Below are positions 8,563 through 17,812 of a stretch of DNA of 64,000 nucleotides, piece by piece. The position numbers and the translations under genes are program-made. Numbering within the stretch: position 1 is the stretch's first letter; the number at the start of each line of letters is the position of its first letter. Where the stretch lies: positions 59,153-123,152 of the forward strand of contig NZ_JWLC01000026.1 in NCBI RefSeq assembly GCF_000813745.1, written 5' to 3'. The notes beneath the pieces were generated by a model. The model saw only the letters and a program-made list of their open reading frames with translations. It was not told where the DNA came from and did no database searches. Origin of the DNA: Leisingera sp. ANG-M1. GTDB taxonomy: Bacteria; Pseudomonadota; Alphaproteobacteria; Rhodobacterales; Rhodobacteraceae.

Positions 8563-10881
8563 ATGAAAGACCATCAGACCATCAGCGGCGCCGTGCATCA
8601 TGACCGCCAGCACGACAGTGCGATCAAGCATGTGACCGGCCGCGCCGAATACACCGACGATATCGCCGAACCCTATGGCACGCTGCACGCCTACCTCGGT
8701 GCCTCCACCGTGGCGCATGCCAATATCAAAGGCATCGACCTCACCGCTGTCCGCAACGCCCCCGGCGTGGTGGATGTGCTGACCGCTGCGGACGTTCCTG
8801 GCGTCAATGATATCAGCCCCACCGGCAAGCATGATGAGCCGGTCTTCCCGACGGAGAAGGTGGAGTTCCACGGCCAGCCGATGTTTGCGGTGATTGCCGA
8901 AACCCGCGACGCGGCCCGCCGTGCCGCCGAACTAGCAAAGGTAGATTACGAGTTGCTGCCGCACGCGCTGGATCCGGTTCAGGCGCAGCTGGCCGGGTAT
9001 CCCATGGTCACCGATCCGCTGAAGCTGGAGCGCGGCGATGTGGAGGCGGGCCGCAAAGATGCGCCCCACCGCATCCAGGCGCAGATGACCGTTGGCGGCC
9101 AGGACCACATGTATCTGGAGGGCCACATCGCCTTTGCCATTCCCGGCGAAGACGAGGATGTGACCGTGCATTGCTCCACCCAGCACCCCAGCGAGGCGCA
9201 GCATATGGTGGCGCATGTTCTGGGCGTTGCGAACAATGCGGTGACCGTCAACGTGCGCCGGATGGGCGGCGGCTTTGGCGGCAAGGAAAGCCAGATGAAC
9301 CTGTTCTGCGCGGTGGCTGCCATTGCCGCGAAGAAGCACAACCGGCCTGTAAAGATCCGCCCGGACCGCGATCAGGACATGACCGCCACCGGCAAGCGCC
9401 ATGACTTTGTGATCGACTATGACGTGGCCTTTGACGATGAGGGGCGTATCCAGGCGGTCGAGGGCGGCTTTGCCGCGCGCTGCGGCTATTCCTCGGACCT
9501 GTCCGGTCCGGTCACCGACCGGGCGCTGTTCCATGCGGATAACGCCTATTTCTACCCGAATGTGCTGCTGAAAAGCCGTCCGATGAAGACCAACACCGTC
9601 TCCAACACCGCCTTCCGCGGCTTTGGCGGCCCGCAGGGGGTGGTTGCGGCGGAACGGATGATCGAAGAGATCGCCTATGCGCTCGGCAAGGATCCCTTGG
9701 ATGTTCGTAAGGCCAATTTCTATGGCGAAGAAGGCCGCGACCTGACGCCTTACCATCAGAAGGTGGAGGACAATATCCTCGACCGGCTGATCACGGAGCT
9801 GGAGGAAAACGCTGAGTACCGCAAGCGCCGCGAAGAGATCATCGCCTTCAACAAGGACTCGAAGATCATCAAGAAGGGCATTGCGCTCACCCCGGTGAAA
9901 TTCGGCATCTCCTTCACCGCGACCTGGTACAATCAGGCGGGTTCGCTGATCCATGTTTACAATGACGGCTCGATCCACTTGAATCACGGCGGCACCGAGA
10001 TGGGGCAGGGCCTCAACACCAAGGTGGCGCAAGTGGTGGCCGATGCCTTCCAGGTGGATTTCGAGCGCATCAAGATCACCAAGACGACGACCGAGAAAGT
10101 GCCGAACACTTCGGCCACTGCGGCCTCGTCCGGGTCGGACCTCAACGGCATGGCGGCACTGGATGCGGCGGAGCAGATCATTGCCCGGCTGACCAAATTC
10201 GCGGCGGAGAAATACGAGGTCTCAGAGGCCGAAGTCGAATTCCTGCCCAACCGTGTGCGCATCGGCGGTGAGGTGATTTCTTTCGACACGCTGGTGAAAG
10301 AGGCCTATATGGCCCGCGTTCACCTGTCGGCGGCGGGTTTTTATAAGACGCCGGAGATCCACTGGGACCGCGCGGCGGGCAAGGGGCAGCCGTTTTTCTA
10401 CTACGCCTATGGCGCGTCCTGCTCCGAGGTGTCTGTCGACACGCTGACCGGCGAATACCGGGTCGAGCGCACCGACATCCTGCACGACGTGGGCCGCTCG
10501 CTGAACCCAATCCTGGACAAGGGCCAGGTAGAGGGCGCGTTCATCCAGGGCATGGGCTGGCTCACCACGGAAGAACTGTGGTGGGACGGCGAGGGCCGGT
10601 TGCTCACCCACGCGCCCTCAACCTACAAGATCCCGCTGGCCTCTGACCGGCCGCGCATCTTCAACACGCAGCTGGCCGAATGGTCGGTGAACAAGAAGCG
10701 CACCATCAAACGGTCCAAGGCCGTGGGCGAGCCGCCCTTCATGCTGGGCATCTCGGTGTTCGAGGCGCTGTCGATGGCTGTCGCCAGCACTGCGGACTAC
10801 AAACACTGCCCGCGCCTGGATGCGCCCGCCACGCCGGAGCGCGTGCTGATGGCGATCGAAACCCTCAAAGATCGGGGCTGA
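8563..10881 (+). CDS. xdhB: Xanthine dehydrogenase large subunit (molybdopterin)
   Basis: 772 aa catalytic subunit. It contains the aldehyde oxidase/xanthine dehydrogenase a/b hammerhead (residues ~25-135) and the molybdopterin-binding domain with RRMGGGFGGKESQ, FRGFGGPQG, GTEMGQGLNTK and the base Glu in KAVGEPPFMLG (Glu ~723). These match xanthine-hydroxylating members rather than CO dehydrogenases. The start follows GGAGG. It lies 12 nt after xdhA and 3 nt before xdhC, so the three are certainly co-transcribed. Hydroxylation of hypoxanthine and xanthine to urate is family knowledge supported by the adjacent urate pathway. Confidence 0.95.
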   Translation: MKDHQTISGAVHHDRQHDSAIKHVTGRAEYTDDIAEPYGTLHAYLGASTVAHANIKGIDLTAVRNAPGVVDVLTAADVPGVNDISPTGKHDEPVFPTEKVEFHGQPMFAVIAETRDAARRAAELAKVDYELLPHALDPVQAQLAGYPMVTDPLKLERGDVEAGRKDAPHRIQAQMTVGGQDHMYLEGHIAFAIPGEDEDVTVHCSTQHPSEAQHMVAHVLGVANNAVTVNVRRMGGGFGGKESQMNLFCAVAAIAAKKHNRPVKIRPDRDQDMTATGKRHDFVIDYDVAFDDEGRIQAVEGGFAARCGYSSDLSGPVTDRALFHADNAYFYPNVLLKSRPMKTNTVSNTAFRGFGGPQGVVAAERMIEEIAYALGKDPLDVRKANFYGEEGRDLTPYHQKVEDNILDRLITELEENAEYRKRREEIIAFNKDSKIIKKGIALTPVKFGISFTATWYNQAGSLIHVYNDGSIHLNHGGTEMGQGLNTKVAQVVADAFQVDFERIKITKTTTEKVPNTSATAASSGSDLNGMAALDAAEQIIARLTKFAAEKYEVSEAEVEFLPNRVRIGGEVISFDTLVKEAYMARVHLSAAGFYKTPEIHWDRAAGKGQPFFYYAYGASCSEVSVDTLTGEYRVERTDILHDVGRSLNPILDKGQVEGAFIQGMGWLTTEELWWDGEGRLLTHAPSTYKIPLASDRPRIFNTQLAEWSVNKKRTIKRSKAVGEPPFMLGISVFEALSMAVASTADYKHCPRLDAPATPERVLMAIETLKDRG

Positions 10882-10884
10882 GCC

Positions 10885-11778
10885 ATGGCCCGCCGCCCTT
10901 CCCTTCAGGATTTTCTAGCCAGCCACGTCAACGTGGTGCAGGTCGCGTTGACCCGCGTTCGCGGTTCCTCCCCGCGCGAGGCCGGCACCTGCATGTTTGT
11001 GGCGGCGGAAGGCCTGTGGGGGACCATCGGCGGCGGCCAGCTGGAATATATTGCCATCGACCATGCGCGGCGGATGCTGAAGCAGCATGTGATCAGCGAC
11101 ACGCTGGACGTGCCGCTGGGGCCGGAGATCGGCCAGTGCTGCGGCGGAAGGGTGGAAATGTCGCTGGCGCAGATGCGCCAGGCTGACCGCGAAGACGCCC
11201 TTGCCCGCCAGCAGGCCGAGGAACAGGCGCTGCCGCATGTCTATGTGATGGGCGCGGGCCATGTGGGCCGGGCGCTGGCGGATCTGTTCCAGCATATGCC
11301 GGTGCGCTGCATCCTGATCGACCAGCGCGCCGAAGAGCTGGCCTTGTGCCAAGCGGATGTGGAAATCCGCCAAAGCGCCATTCCTGAGATCGACATCGCC
11401 ACCGCACCTGCGGGCAGCGCCTTTGTTGTTCTCACCCATGATCATGCGCTCGACTTCCTGCTTGCCTCCGCTGCCCTGCAGCGCGGCGATGCGGGCTATG
11501 TCGGGCTGATCGGATCGGCCACCAAGCGGGAGAAGTTCCGCCGCTGGTGCCGGGACCATTGCGACGGTCTTGCAAGCGACCGTCTCATCTGCCCCATCGG
11601 GGCAAGCGGTAGCCGCGACAAGCGGCCCAGCGTCATCGCCGCCTTCGTGGCGGCGGAAGTGATCGCTGATTTGACCTCTGAAACTGCCGCGTCCGCTCCA
11701 TCACGGAGCACTGACCTGCCCCAAAGGGGCAAGCAACCGGACGCAGAGGGAGACACGGCTGGAGCATTCAGCCGTTAA
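10885..11778 (+). CDS. xdhC: Xanthine dehydrogenase accessory protein XdhC
   Basis: 297 aa. Family role: binds the molybdenum cofactor, promotes its sulfuration and delivers it to XdhB. The N-terminal XdhC/CoxI domain has VRGSSPREAGTCMFV and GTIGGGQLEY. The C-terminal Rossmann domain has HVYVMGAGHVGRALADLF and LIGSATKREKF. The start codon is 3 nt after the xdhB stop. The last ~40 residues (after FVAAEVIADL) are low in conservation and contain a repetitive Ser/Thr/Pro/Arg tail. Confidence 0.93.
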   Translation: MARRPSLQDFLASHVNVVQVALTRVRGSSPREAGTCMFVAAEGLWGTIGGGQLEYIAIDHARRMLKQHVISDTLDVPLGPEIGQCCGGRVEMSLAQMRQADREDALARQQAEEQALPHVYVMGAGHVGRALADLFQHMPVRCILIDQRAEELALCQADVEIRQSAIPEIDIATAPAGSAFVVLTHDHALDFLLASAALQRGDAGYVGLIGSATKREKFRRWCRDHCDGLASDRLICPIGASGSRDKRPSVIAAFVAAEVIADLTSETAASAPSRSTDLPQRGKQPDAEGDTAGAFSR

Positions 11779-11810
11779 GGACTGCGTCCTCTTGACAGGA
11801 GGAGGCCGCC

Positions 11811-13406
11811 ATGACCACAGGGCGGAGCTATACGTACAAACTGTTCGCGCGGAATGACTTCAGTGCATTCTGGGCGCTGTTCACCGACAACCTGATCAAC
11901 CTGATCGTGCTTTCGGGCATCTGTCAGTTTGTCTTCAACATGCCTGCCGACATCGTGTTCGGCCGCATCGTGCCCGGCGCCGCAGTGGCGATCCTGGCCG
12001 GTATCGCAGTCTACACCTGGATGGCAAAGCACATCGCCGAGAAAGAGGAGCGCGACGTGACCGCGCTGCCCTATGGCATCTCGACGCCCGTCATGTTCGT
12101 CTATCTGTTCGGCGTGATCGGGCCGATCTACTGGTCCACCAATGACGCGATGCTGGCCTGGCAGGTGGGTATCGGCGCGGGCTTCATGGGCGGCATCGTT
12201 GCTGCCCTGGGCGCCATCGTCGGGCCGTGGCTGAAGCGCGTGACCCCGCGTGCGGGCATGCTCGGCACCCTCTGCGGCATTGCGCTGGTGTTCATTGGCA
12301 CCGTGCCGCTTGCGACGATCTTTGAGGATCCGTTCATCGGCTTTGCTTCGATGATCATCATCCTTTGGGGCCTGGTCGGCCGCCACCGGCTGCCGTTCAA
12401 CATCCCGGCAGGTCTGCTCGCGCTGATCGTCGGTACTGTTGTGGCGCTTGGCATGGGCAAGGCCTCGGTCTCGTTCGAAGGCGTGGGTGTCTACCTGCCG
12501 ATCCCGTATTTCGGCGACCTGATTGCGGGCATCCAGCATCTGTTCGCCAACCCGGAGCTGTTCCTGGTTCTGGTGCCGGTGCAGATCTACAACTTCATCG
12601 AAACCATGAACAACGTCGAAAGCGCCGAAGCGGCGGGCGACCATTACCCGGTCGGCGTCTGCCAGGTGACCGACGGTGTTGGAACCATGATCGGTGCGGT
12701 CTTCGGCTCGCCGTTCCCGACCACCGCCTACATCGGCCACCCGGCCTATAAGCGGATGGGCGCACGTTCGGGCTATATCATCGGCGTTGGCATTGTGATC
12801 CCCTTTGCCGCCTTCTTTGGTCTCCTGGCGTTCCTCAACAACCTGATCCCCGTGGCTGCTGCCGCGCCGGTGCTGGTGTTTGTGGCGCTGAGCCTGGTGA
12901 CCAATACCGCGCATTCGGTGAAAACCGATCACATCGCCGCGGTGACCATCGCAATGATGCCGCATGTCTCTGCCTTCCTGGTGGTGAAATGGGGCGCGCT
13001 GGCCGGCGCCTTGGGCGCATTGGGCGCCACCGGCATGGCCCAGCTGGGCGATCCGGAGCTGACTGCGGCGCTGCTGCAGCAGGGGGCGCACTATGAAGGC
13101 CATCTGGCGCTCAGCCAGGGTGCGATCCTGACCGGCCTGATCTGGGGCGCCATCGTGGCCAGCGTGATCGACGGCGACTTCCGCAACGCGGGCGGCTTTG
13201 CCCTGGCGGCGGCGGGCATGGCGCTGGTGGGCGTGATCCACTCGGCCAGCCTGCATTGGCCGGAGTTCAGCGGCATTGCCCTGGGTTACCTGATCGCTGC
13301 AGCCTTCCTATTCATCTACCCGATCTTCCACAAGGCGGATGAGGGTGAGGAAGCGGAAGAGGACGGCGCCAAGCCCCATGTGCCGCATCTGCCGGCAGGC
13401 GAATAA
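11811..13406 (+). CDS. AzgA-type purine permease
   Basis: 531 aa polytopic membrane protein of the NCS2 superfamily, closest by eye to the AzgA-like hypoxanthine/guanine/xanthine permeases. Visible features: FSAFWALFTDNLINLIVLSG near the N-terminus, ALPYGISTPVMF, and GSPFPTTAYIGHPAYKRMG in the position of the NCS2 signature. The C-terminal ~25 residues are acidic and cytoplasmic (DEGEEAEEDGAKP). GGAGGAGG precedes the start. It lies 32 nt after xdhC and 73 nt before guanine deaminase, which argues for guanine or xanthine as substrate. Substrate is inferred. Confidence 0.85.
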   Translation: MTTGRSYTYKLFARNDFSAFWALFTDNLINLIVLSGICQFVFNMPADIVFGRIVPGAAVAILAGIAVYTWMAKHIAEKEERDVTALPYGISTPVMFVYLFGVIGPIYWSTNDAMLAWQVGIGAGFMGGIVAALGAIVGPWLKRVTPRAGMLGTLCGIALVFIGTVPLATIFEDPFIGFASMIIILWGLVGRHRLPFNIPAGLLALIVGTVVALGMGKASVSFEGVGVYLPIPYFGDLIAGIQHLFANPELFLVLVPVQIYNFIETMNNVESAEAAGDHYPVGVCQVTDGVGTMIGAVFGSPFPTTAYIGHPAYKRMGARSGYIIGVGIVIPFAAFFGLLAFLNNLIPVAAAAPVLVFVALSLVTNTAHSVKTDHIAAVTIAMMPHVSAFLVVKWGALAGALGALGATGMAQLGDPELTAALLQQGAHYEGHLALSQGAILTGLIWGAIVASVIDGDFRNAGGFALAAAGMALVGVIHSASLHWPEFSGIALGYLIAAAFLFIYPIFHKADEGEEAEEDGAKPHVPHLPAGE

Positions 13407-13429
13407 CCTCAAACTCACTCACGGAACAG

Positions 13430-13457
13430 GGCAGGGGGCGGGCCACCGCCCCCTGCC
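13430..13457 (+). other. Strong GC hairpin between permease and guaD, no T tract
   Basis: A 12-bp perfect stem (13430-13441 with 13446-13457) around a GCCA loop. No run of T follows, so it is not a typical intrinsic terminator. It may be an RNA-processing or stability element that sets different permease and GuaD levels. Confidence 0.5.
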
Positions 13458-13479
13458 AGTCAACAAGGACATTAAAGAC

Positions 13480-14778
13480 ATGACATCGAAACAGACGCTG
13501 CTGCGCGGGCGGGTGCTTTCCTTCACCGCCGAGCCGCAAGGCGCTGACGACACCAGCGCCTATGAGTTCATCGAAGACGGCGCGCTGCTGGTGGCGGACG
13601 GCATGATCCTGGCCAAGGGCAGCTACGGCGACGTTTCCGCCCAAGCAAACGGCGCCAAGGTGATCGACCACCGCCCGCATATCCTGATGGCCGGTTTCAT
13701 CGACACCCACCTGCATTTCCCGCAGGTGCAGGTGATCGCCTCCTGGGGCTCGCAGCTTTTGGAGTGGCTGAACAATTACACTTTCCCCGAGGAGGTGCGT
13801 TTTGCCGACGCGGGCCACAGCGCCGAGATGGCCGGGCATTTCTTCGACCTGCTGACCAGCCATGGCACCACCACGGCCGTCGCCTATTGCTCGGTCCACA
13901 AAACCTCCGCCGAGGCCTATTTCAACGAGGCCGCGCGCCGCAACATGCGGATGATCGGCGGCAAGGTGCTGATGGACCGCAACGCGCCCGAGGGCCTGCT
14001 GGATACGCCGGTCAGCGGCTATGACGACACCAAGGAGCTGATTGCCAAGTATCACTGCCAAGGCCGCGGCATGTATGCAATCACCCCGCGCTTCGCCATT
14101 ACCTCCACCCCCGACCAGATGGAGATGGCCGGCGCCTTGGTGAAGGAGCATCCGGACTGCTACGTCCAGACCCATCTGTCGGAAAACCACGACGAGATCG
14201 CCTTTACCGCTGAGCTCTACCCGCAGGCGCGGGACTATCTGGATGTCTACCAATCCTACGGGCTGCTGACGGAAAAGATGCTGCTGGGCCACTCGATCCA
14301 CCTGCAGCCGCGCGAGATCGATGCGCTGGCCGAGACCCAGGCCAAGCCAGTGTTCTGCCCGACCTCAAACCTATTCCTGGGCAGCGGGCTGTTTGACGAT
14401 GCTGGCCTGCGCAGCCGCGGTATCACCAACGCGATTGCCACCGACATCGGCGCCGGCACCAGCTATTCGATGCTGCAGACCCTGAACGAGGGCTATAAGG
14501 TCCTGCAGCTGCAGAACCAGAAGCTGCACCCATTACGCGCCTTCCACTGGATCACCCGCGGCAATGCGGTGGCGCTGGGGCTGGAGGACAAGATCGGTAC
14601 GCTGGAGGCCGGGACTGAAGCCGACATCGTGGTGCTGGATTCCCGCGCCACCCACGCGATGGACCTGCGGATGCAGCGGGCCGAGACGTTGTCGGAGGAA
14701 CTGTTCGTCCTGCAAACCCTGGGTGACGACCGCTCCATCGCGCAGACTTACGCGGCGGGTCAGCCGATGAAGGCTTAA
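13480..14778 (+). CDS. guaD: Guanine deaminase
   Basis: 432 aa from the ATG at 13480, which follows AAGGAC; an in-frame start at 13339 would overlap the permease gene. It is a Zn-dependent amidohydrolase converting guanine to xanthine, feeding XdhABC. Metal and substrate motifs: FIDTHLHFPQ (HxH), VQTHLSENHDE, LLGHSIHLQP and ATDIGAGTSYSM with the metal-binding Asp. Length and motifs match bacterial GuaD rather than chlorohydrolase paralogues. It is the last gene of the xdhABC-permease-guaD block. It is convergent with the URO-D-like gene. Confidence 0.93.
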   Translation: MTSKQTLLRGRVLSFTAEPQGADDTSAYEFIEDGALLVADGMILAKGSYGDVSAQANGAKVIDHRPHILMAGFIDTHLHFPQVQVIASWGSQLLEWLNNYTFPEEVRFADAGHSAEMAGHFFDLLTSHGTTTAVAYCSVHKTSAEAYFNEAARRNMRMIGGKVLMDRNAPEGLLDTPVSGYDDTKELIAKYHCQGRGMYAITPRFAITSTPDQMEMAGALVKEHPDCYVQTHLSENHDEIAFTAELYPQARDYLDVYQSYGLLTEKMLLGHSIHLQPREIDALAETQAKPVFCPTSNLFLGSGLFDDAGLRSRGITNAIATDIGAGTSYSMLQTLNEGYKVLQLQNQKLHPLRAFHWITRGNAVALGLEDKIGTLEAGTEADIVVLDSRATHAMDLRMQRAETLSEELFVLQTLGDDRSIAQTYAAGQPMKA

Positions 14779-14791
14779 CCTCTGCCTGAAC

Positions 14792-14817
14792 AAAAAAGAC
14801 CGGCCCTAGGGCCGGTC
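14792..14817 (-). terminator. Intrinsic terminator of the URO-D-like gene
   Basis: A perfect 20-bp palindrome at 14798-14817 (arms GACCGGCCCT / AGGGCCGGTC) with a run of six A on its left. Read on the minus strand this is a GC stem followed by T6. No T run follows on the plus strand, so guaD termination is less clear. Confidence 0.8.
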
Positions 14818-14862
14818 CATGCCGCCAGGCAGGGGATCATACCTGGCGCGGGAGTGAGCCTC

Positions 14863-16197
14863 TCAAGCTTTGAACTGGATCGGGTCCGAATTGTAGACTT
14901 CTTCCAGAATGATCTCGACCAGATCGAACTGCGTGTGCAGGTTGACGTCCTCGAAATAGATATGGCTGGGCCAAGCCTGGCTGACGTGGTTGTCCCCGGG
15001 CAGATCCACATTGGCGCAGACATTGCGGATCGCCGCCACATGCGCGCGCGCCATCTCGCGGGTTTCGGCCTTGGTGGCGTCCAGATCCTCGATGCTGTTG
15101 CGGTCGATCTGCGGCGAGCCGATGCCCGAGGTCAGCGGCATGTTGCGCTTGATCGCCTGGTCTTCATAGAACGAAATATCCACGTTATCTGCGGCCAGCC
15201 TCATGATGAAGACCGGGTTGGCGCTGACCTTGGCGTCGGTCAACTCCAGCAGTGCCGGGTTTTCAGAGGGCGCCAGCTCCGGTGCGGCTGCGCCGCTGGC
15301 CTCTGTGCCGCCTCGGCGGCGGGAGCGCCGGTCTTTCTTCTTGGCCAGCGCCACATGGTCGCCGCGGTAGTTGTTGTCAAACACCCGGTCGGCATAGGGC
15401 TTGTCCCGCAGCATATGGCGGATTGAGCGGATCGACATGTTCTTGCAGTTGTCAGGCCCGATGAAGAAGGGCGAGCCGGAGGCGTCGGAGAGTTCGATCC
15501 AGCCGTTCGGGAAGGTGGCGATATGGTGGTCCATCCAGGGGCCCAGCACCACGTCGCCCAAGTGGTCAAGCAGCGCGTTCACCTCGTCCGGGTCGTTCAC
15601 CACGTCGCCCAAGAGCGGCTCCTGCCCGTAGATGTCGGCGGCGAGGCTGTAGGGCGCGGTGATCTGCAAGAGCGGCGGCAGGCCAGTCAGCTCTTCATGC
15701 ACCCGCAGGATGTTGGTGATCGCCAGAGGCACGCCGGTGGTGAAATCCGGGGTCTTGAGGTCGCGCCAGTTGTCCTTGTTGATCAGCATGTCATCCGGGT
15801 CGGCGCCCGGCGGGTACTTGTCCGGGTACATCATGGTCTGGCCCAGCGGCTCGCAGGACCAGGCATAAAGCGCCCAGGTGATGTAGAACTTGTTCACCCC
15901 CAAGAGACGGCTGACCGCGAGGTTGGCGCGGACATAGCGGTAGGGGTCCTCGTGATAATACTCGCGGGTCTCGATGCCATAGAGGTCGTTCAGCACCGCC
16001 AGCGCCAGCATGTGGACCGAGGCCACGCTATTGACGCGGCCCGGGTCGGCCTTTTGCCCGAAATTGGCGTCGAAGTCGCCGGCGATGGCGGCGTCGAATA
16101 CCCGTGTCATTTCTGCTTTGGCTTCAGCGTCGCCCGCCTGCCAAGCCCGCAAAAGGTCGAGCCCTTTGGGGAATGCGTAATCTTCAATTCTGGTCAT
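14863..16197 (-). CDS. URO-D superfamily protein (uroporphyrinogen decarboxylase-like, possible methyltransferase)
   Basis: 444 aa, best matched by eye to the uroporphyrinogen-decarboxylase fold, which also includes many cobalamin-dependent methyltransferases. Supporting segments: LQITAPYSLAADIYGQEPLL, IELSDASGSPFFIG and NMPLTSGIGSPQIDRNS, in the order expected of the barrel. Residues ~280-312 carry an unusual basic then Ala/Pro-rich insertion (KKKDRRSRRRGG and following). No haem-biosynthesis gene is nearby and the protein is longer than HemE (~345-355 aa), so a housekeeping decarboxylase is unlikely. It is divergent from a MocR regulator that probably controls it, and ends in a strong terminator. 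Substrate unknown. Confidence 0.6.
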   Translation of the reverse strand: MTRIEDYAFPKGLDLLRAWQAGDAEAKAEMTRVFDAAIAGDFDANFGQKADPGRVNSVASVHMLALAVLNDLYGIETREYYHEDPYRYVRANLAVSRLLGVNKFYITWALYAWSCEPLGQTMMYPDKYPPGADPDDMLINKDNWRDLKTPDFTTGVPLAITNILRVHEELTGLPPLLQITAPYSLAADIYGQEPLLGDVVNDPDEVNALLDHLGDVVLGPWMDHHIATFPNGWIELSDASGSPFFIGPDNCKNMSIRSIRHMLRDKPYADRVFDNNYRGDHVALAKKKDRRSRRRGGTEASGAAAPELAPSENPALLELTDAKVSANPVFIMRLAADNVDISFYEDQAIKRNMPLTSGIGSPQIDRNSIEDLDATKAETREMARAHVAAIRNVCANVDLPGDNHVSQAWPSHIYFEDVNLHTQFDLVEIILEEVYNSDPIQFKA

Positions 16198-16269
16198 GGA
16201 TCGGCCTCAAACCTTCGTGAACCCGTGACGCGCGGGGCGCGCCGATTGGGATTGAGGCTATCCAAGAGT

Positions 16270-16288
16270 GGGTACATCAACTATACCC
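16270..16288. promoter_or_regulatory. Candidate MocR operator between divergent genes
   Basis: GGGTA-N9-TACCC (16270-16288), followed about 20 bp on by a related half-site TATAGACCC (16303-16311). It lies midway between the URO-D-like gene and the MocR gene, as is usual for MocR autoregulated divergent promoters. Confidence 0.45.
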
Positions 16289-16321
16289 GCTATTGATCCA
16301 TTTATAGACCCACTAAGAGCC

Positions 16322-17806
16322 ATGCCAAAATCCCCGGGCGGCGCGCTGCTGCAAGGTTTCACAATCGAACGCGACTCGTCAGTGCCGATCTACAGGCAGC
16401 TGGATGCCTCCTTGCGGCGGCTGATCCTAGACGGTTCGCTGGCGCCGGGACAAAAGCTGCCCTCTACCCGCGAGCTGGCGCAGGAGCTGGGGATTTCGCG
16501 GATCACGGTGAAAAACGTCTATGAACAGATCATCGCCGAGGGCTATGCGCAGGCCAAGACCGGCGCCGGCACCTTTGTGGCGGACGGGCTGGACACCGAG
16601 GCCTTCCCCCAGGTCCGCACCCCGCGGCGCAAGGACAAGCCGTCGGGGATCGAGATTTCCACCCGGGCGCGGACCATTGCCGCGTCGAAATCGGTGGCGC
16701 GCTATGGCGAGACCGCGCCGTTCCGTCCCGGCGTGCCGGCGCTGGATCAGTTTCCGGTGAAGCTGTGGAACAAATACCTGGCCGAGGCGATGGCGCGAGA
16801 TGCGCGCCGCAGCCTCAGCTACGGGCAGGTGAATGGAAATGCGAGCCTGCGCGAGGCAATCGCCCGGCATCTGGCGGATGCGCGCGGCATGAAAGTGGAT
16901 GCGGAACGGGTGATCATCACCTCGGGCGCGCAGCAGGCCTTTGTGCTGATCGCCTTTGTGCTGCTGAACCAAGGCGATACGGTCTGGTACGAGAACCCCG
17001 GCCATATCGCCGGCCGGGACGTGATGCAGATCATGGGCGCCAATGTGGCGCCGGTGCCGGTGGATGGCGAGGGGCTGGATTTGGATCACGCGATGGGACG
17101 GCACCCGAAGCCTGCGCTGATCTTTACCACGCCCTCGCACCAGCAGCCTTTGGGCACTACCATGAGCCTGGGACGGCGGCTGGCGCTGCTCAATTACGCG
17201 CAGGAGAACAACGCCTGGATCATCGAGGACGACTACGACAGCGAGTTCCGCTACCGCGGCCGGCCGCTGCCTGCGCTCAGCGCCTTGGACAGCGCGCGGC
17301 GGGTGTTCTATGTGGGCACGTTCTCCAAGTCGATGTTTGCGGCGATGCGGCTCGGCTATGTGGTGGTGCCGCCGGAGTTCACCGAAACCTTTGCCACTGC
17401 CCGCAATCTCCTGGGACAGAACTCTTCCGCCGTGGTGGAGGAGGCAATGGCGCGGTTCATGGCAGACGGGCGGTTCACCGAGCATATCCGCAAGATGCGC
17501 CGGCTGTACCGGGCCCGGCGCGATGTCCTGTTTGAGAGCCTGGCACGCGATTGCGGTGAATTCCTGGAGCCCGAGCGCACGGATGCCGGCATGCATATGG
17601 TGGCCTGGCTGAAGGCAGGCATCGACGATCAGGCCGCACATGACGCGCTGCTGGAGGCGGGCATCGACTCTCTGCCGATCTCGGTTTACTGCATTGAACC
17701 ATTGAACCGCGCAGCATTGGTGCTGGGCTTCTCCGGCGTGGATGAGCGGATCATTCCGCGGCTGACTAAACGTCTTGCAGCCGTGCTGCGCGATCTCACC
17801 GGCTGA
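16322..17806 (+). CDS. MocR-family PLP-dependent transcriptional regulator
   Basis: 494 aa from the ATG at 16322. Residues ~15-85 are a GntR winged helix (LPSTRELAQELGISRITVKN). Residues ~125-490 are a fold-type-I aminotransferase-like domain (AFVLIAFVLLNQGDTVWYEN, IIEDDYDSEFRYRG, and GTFSKSMFAAMRLGY with the PLP lysine). MocR proteins sense amino compounds or PLP through that domain and usually control a divergent neighbour, here the URO-D-like gene. The upstream start at 16268 would place the N-terminus inside the operator region and is disfavoured. Ligand unknown. Confidence 0.88.
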   Translation: MPKSPGGALLQGFTIERDSSVPIYRQLDASLRRLILDGSLAPGQKLPSTRELAQELGISRITVKNVYEQIIAEGYAQAKTGAGTFVADGLDTEAFPQVRTPRRKDKPSGIEISTRARTIAASKSVARYGETAPFRPGVPALDQFPVKLWNKYLAEAMARDARRSLSYGQVNGNASLREAIARHLADARGMKVDAERVIITSGAQQAFVLIAFVLLNQGDTVWYENPGHIAGRDVMQIMGANVAPVPVDGEGLDLDHAMGRHPKPALIFTTPSHQQPLGTTMSLGRRLALLNYAQENNAWIIEDDYDSEFRYRGRPLPALSALDSARRVFYVGTFSKSMFAAMRLGYVVVPPEFTETFATARNLLGQNSSAVVEEAMARFMADGRFTEHIRKMRRLYRARRDVLFESLARDCGEFLEPERTDAGMHMVAWLKAGIDDQAAHDALLEAGIDSLPISVYCIEPLNRAALVLGFSGVDERIIPRLTKRLAAVLRDLTG

Positions 17807-17812
17807 ACCGCT

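Noticed and set aside
11775..13256. A 493-codon minus-strand frame opposite the AzgA-type permease.
   Set aside because: Shadow frame rich in His/Arg/Asp with no ribosome site or family match, opposite a clear membrane-protein gene.
14863..16197. HemE, uroporphyrinogen decarboxylase of haem synthesis.
   Set aside because: Too long, carries an insertion, lacks neighbouring haem genes and is paired with a MocR regulator.
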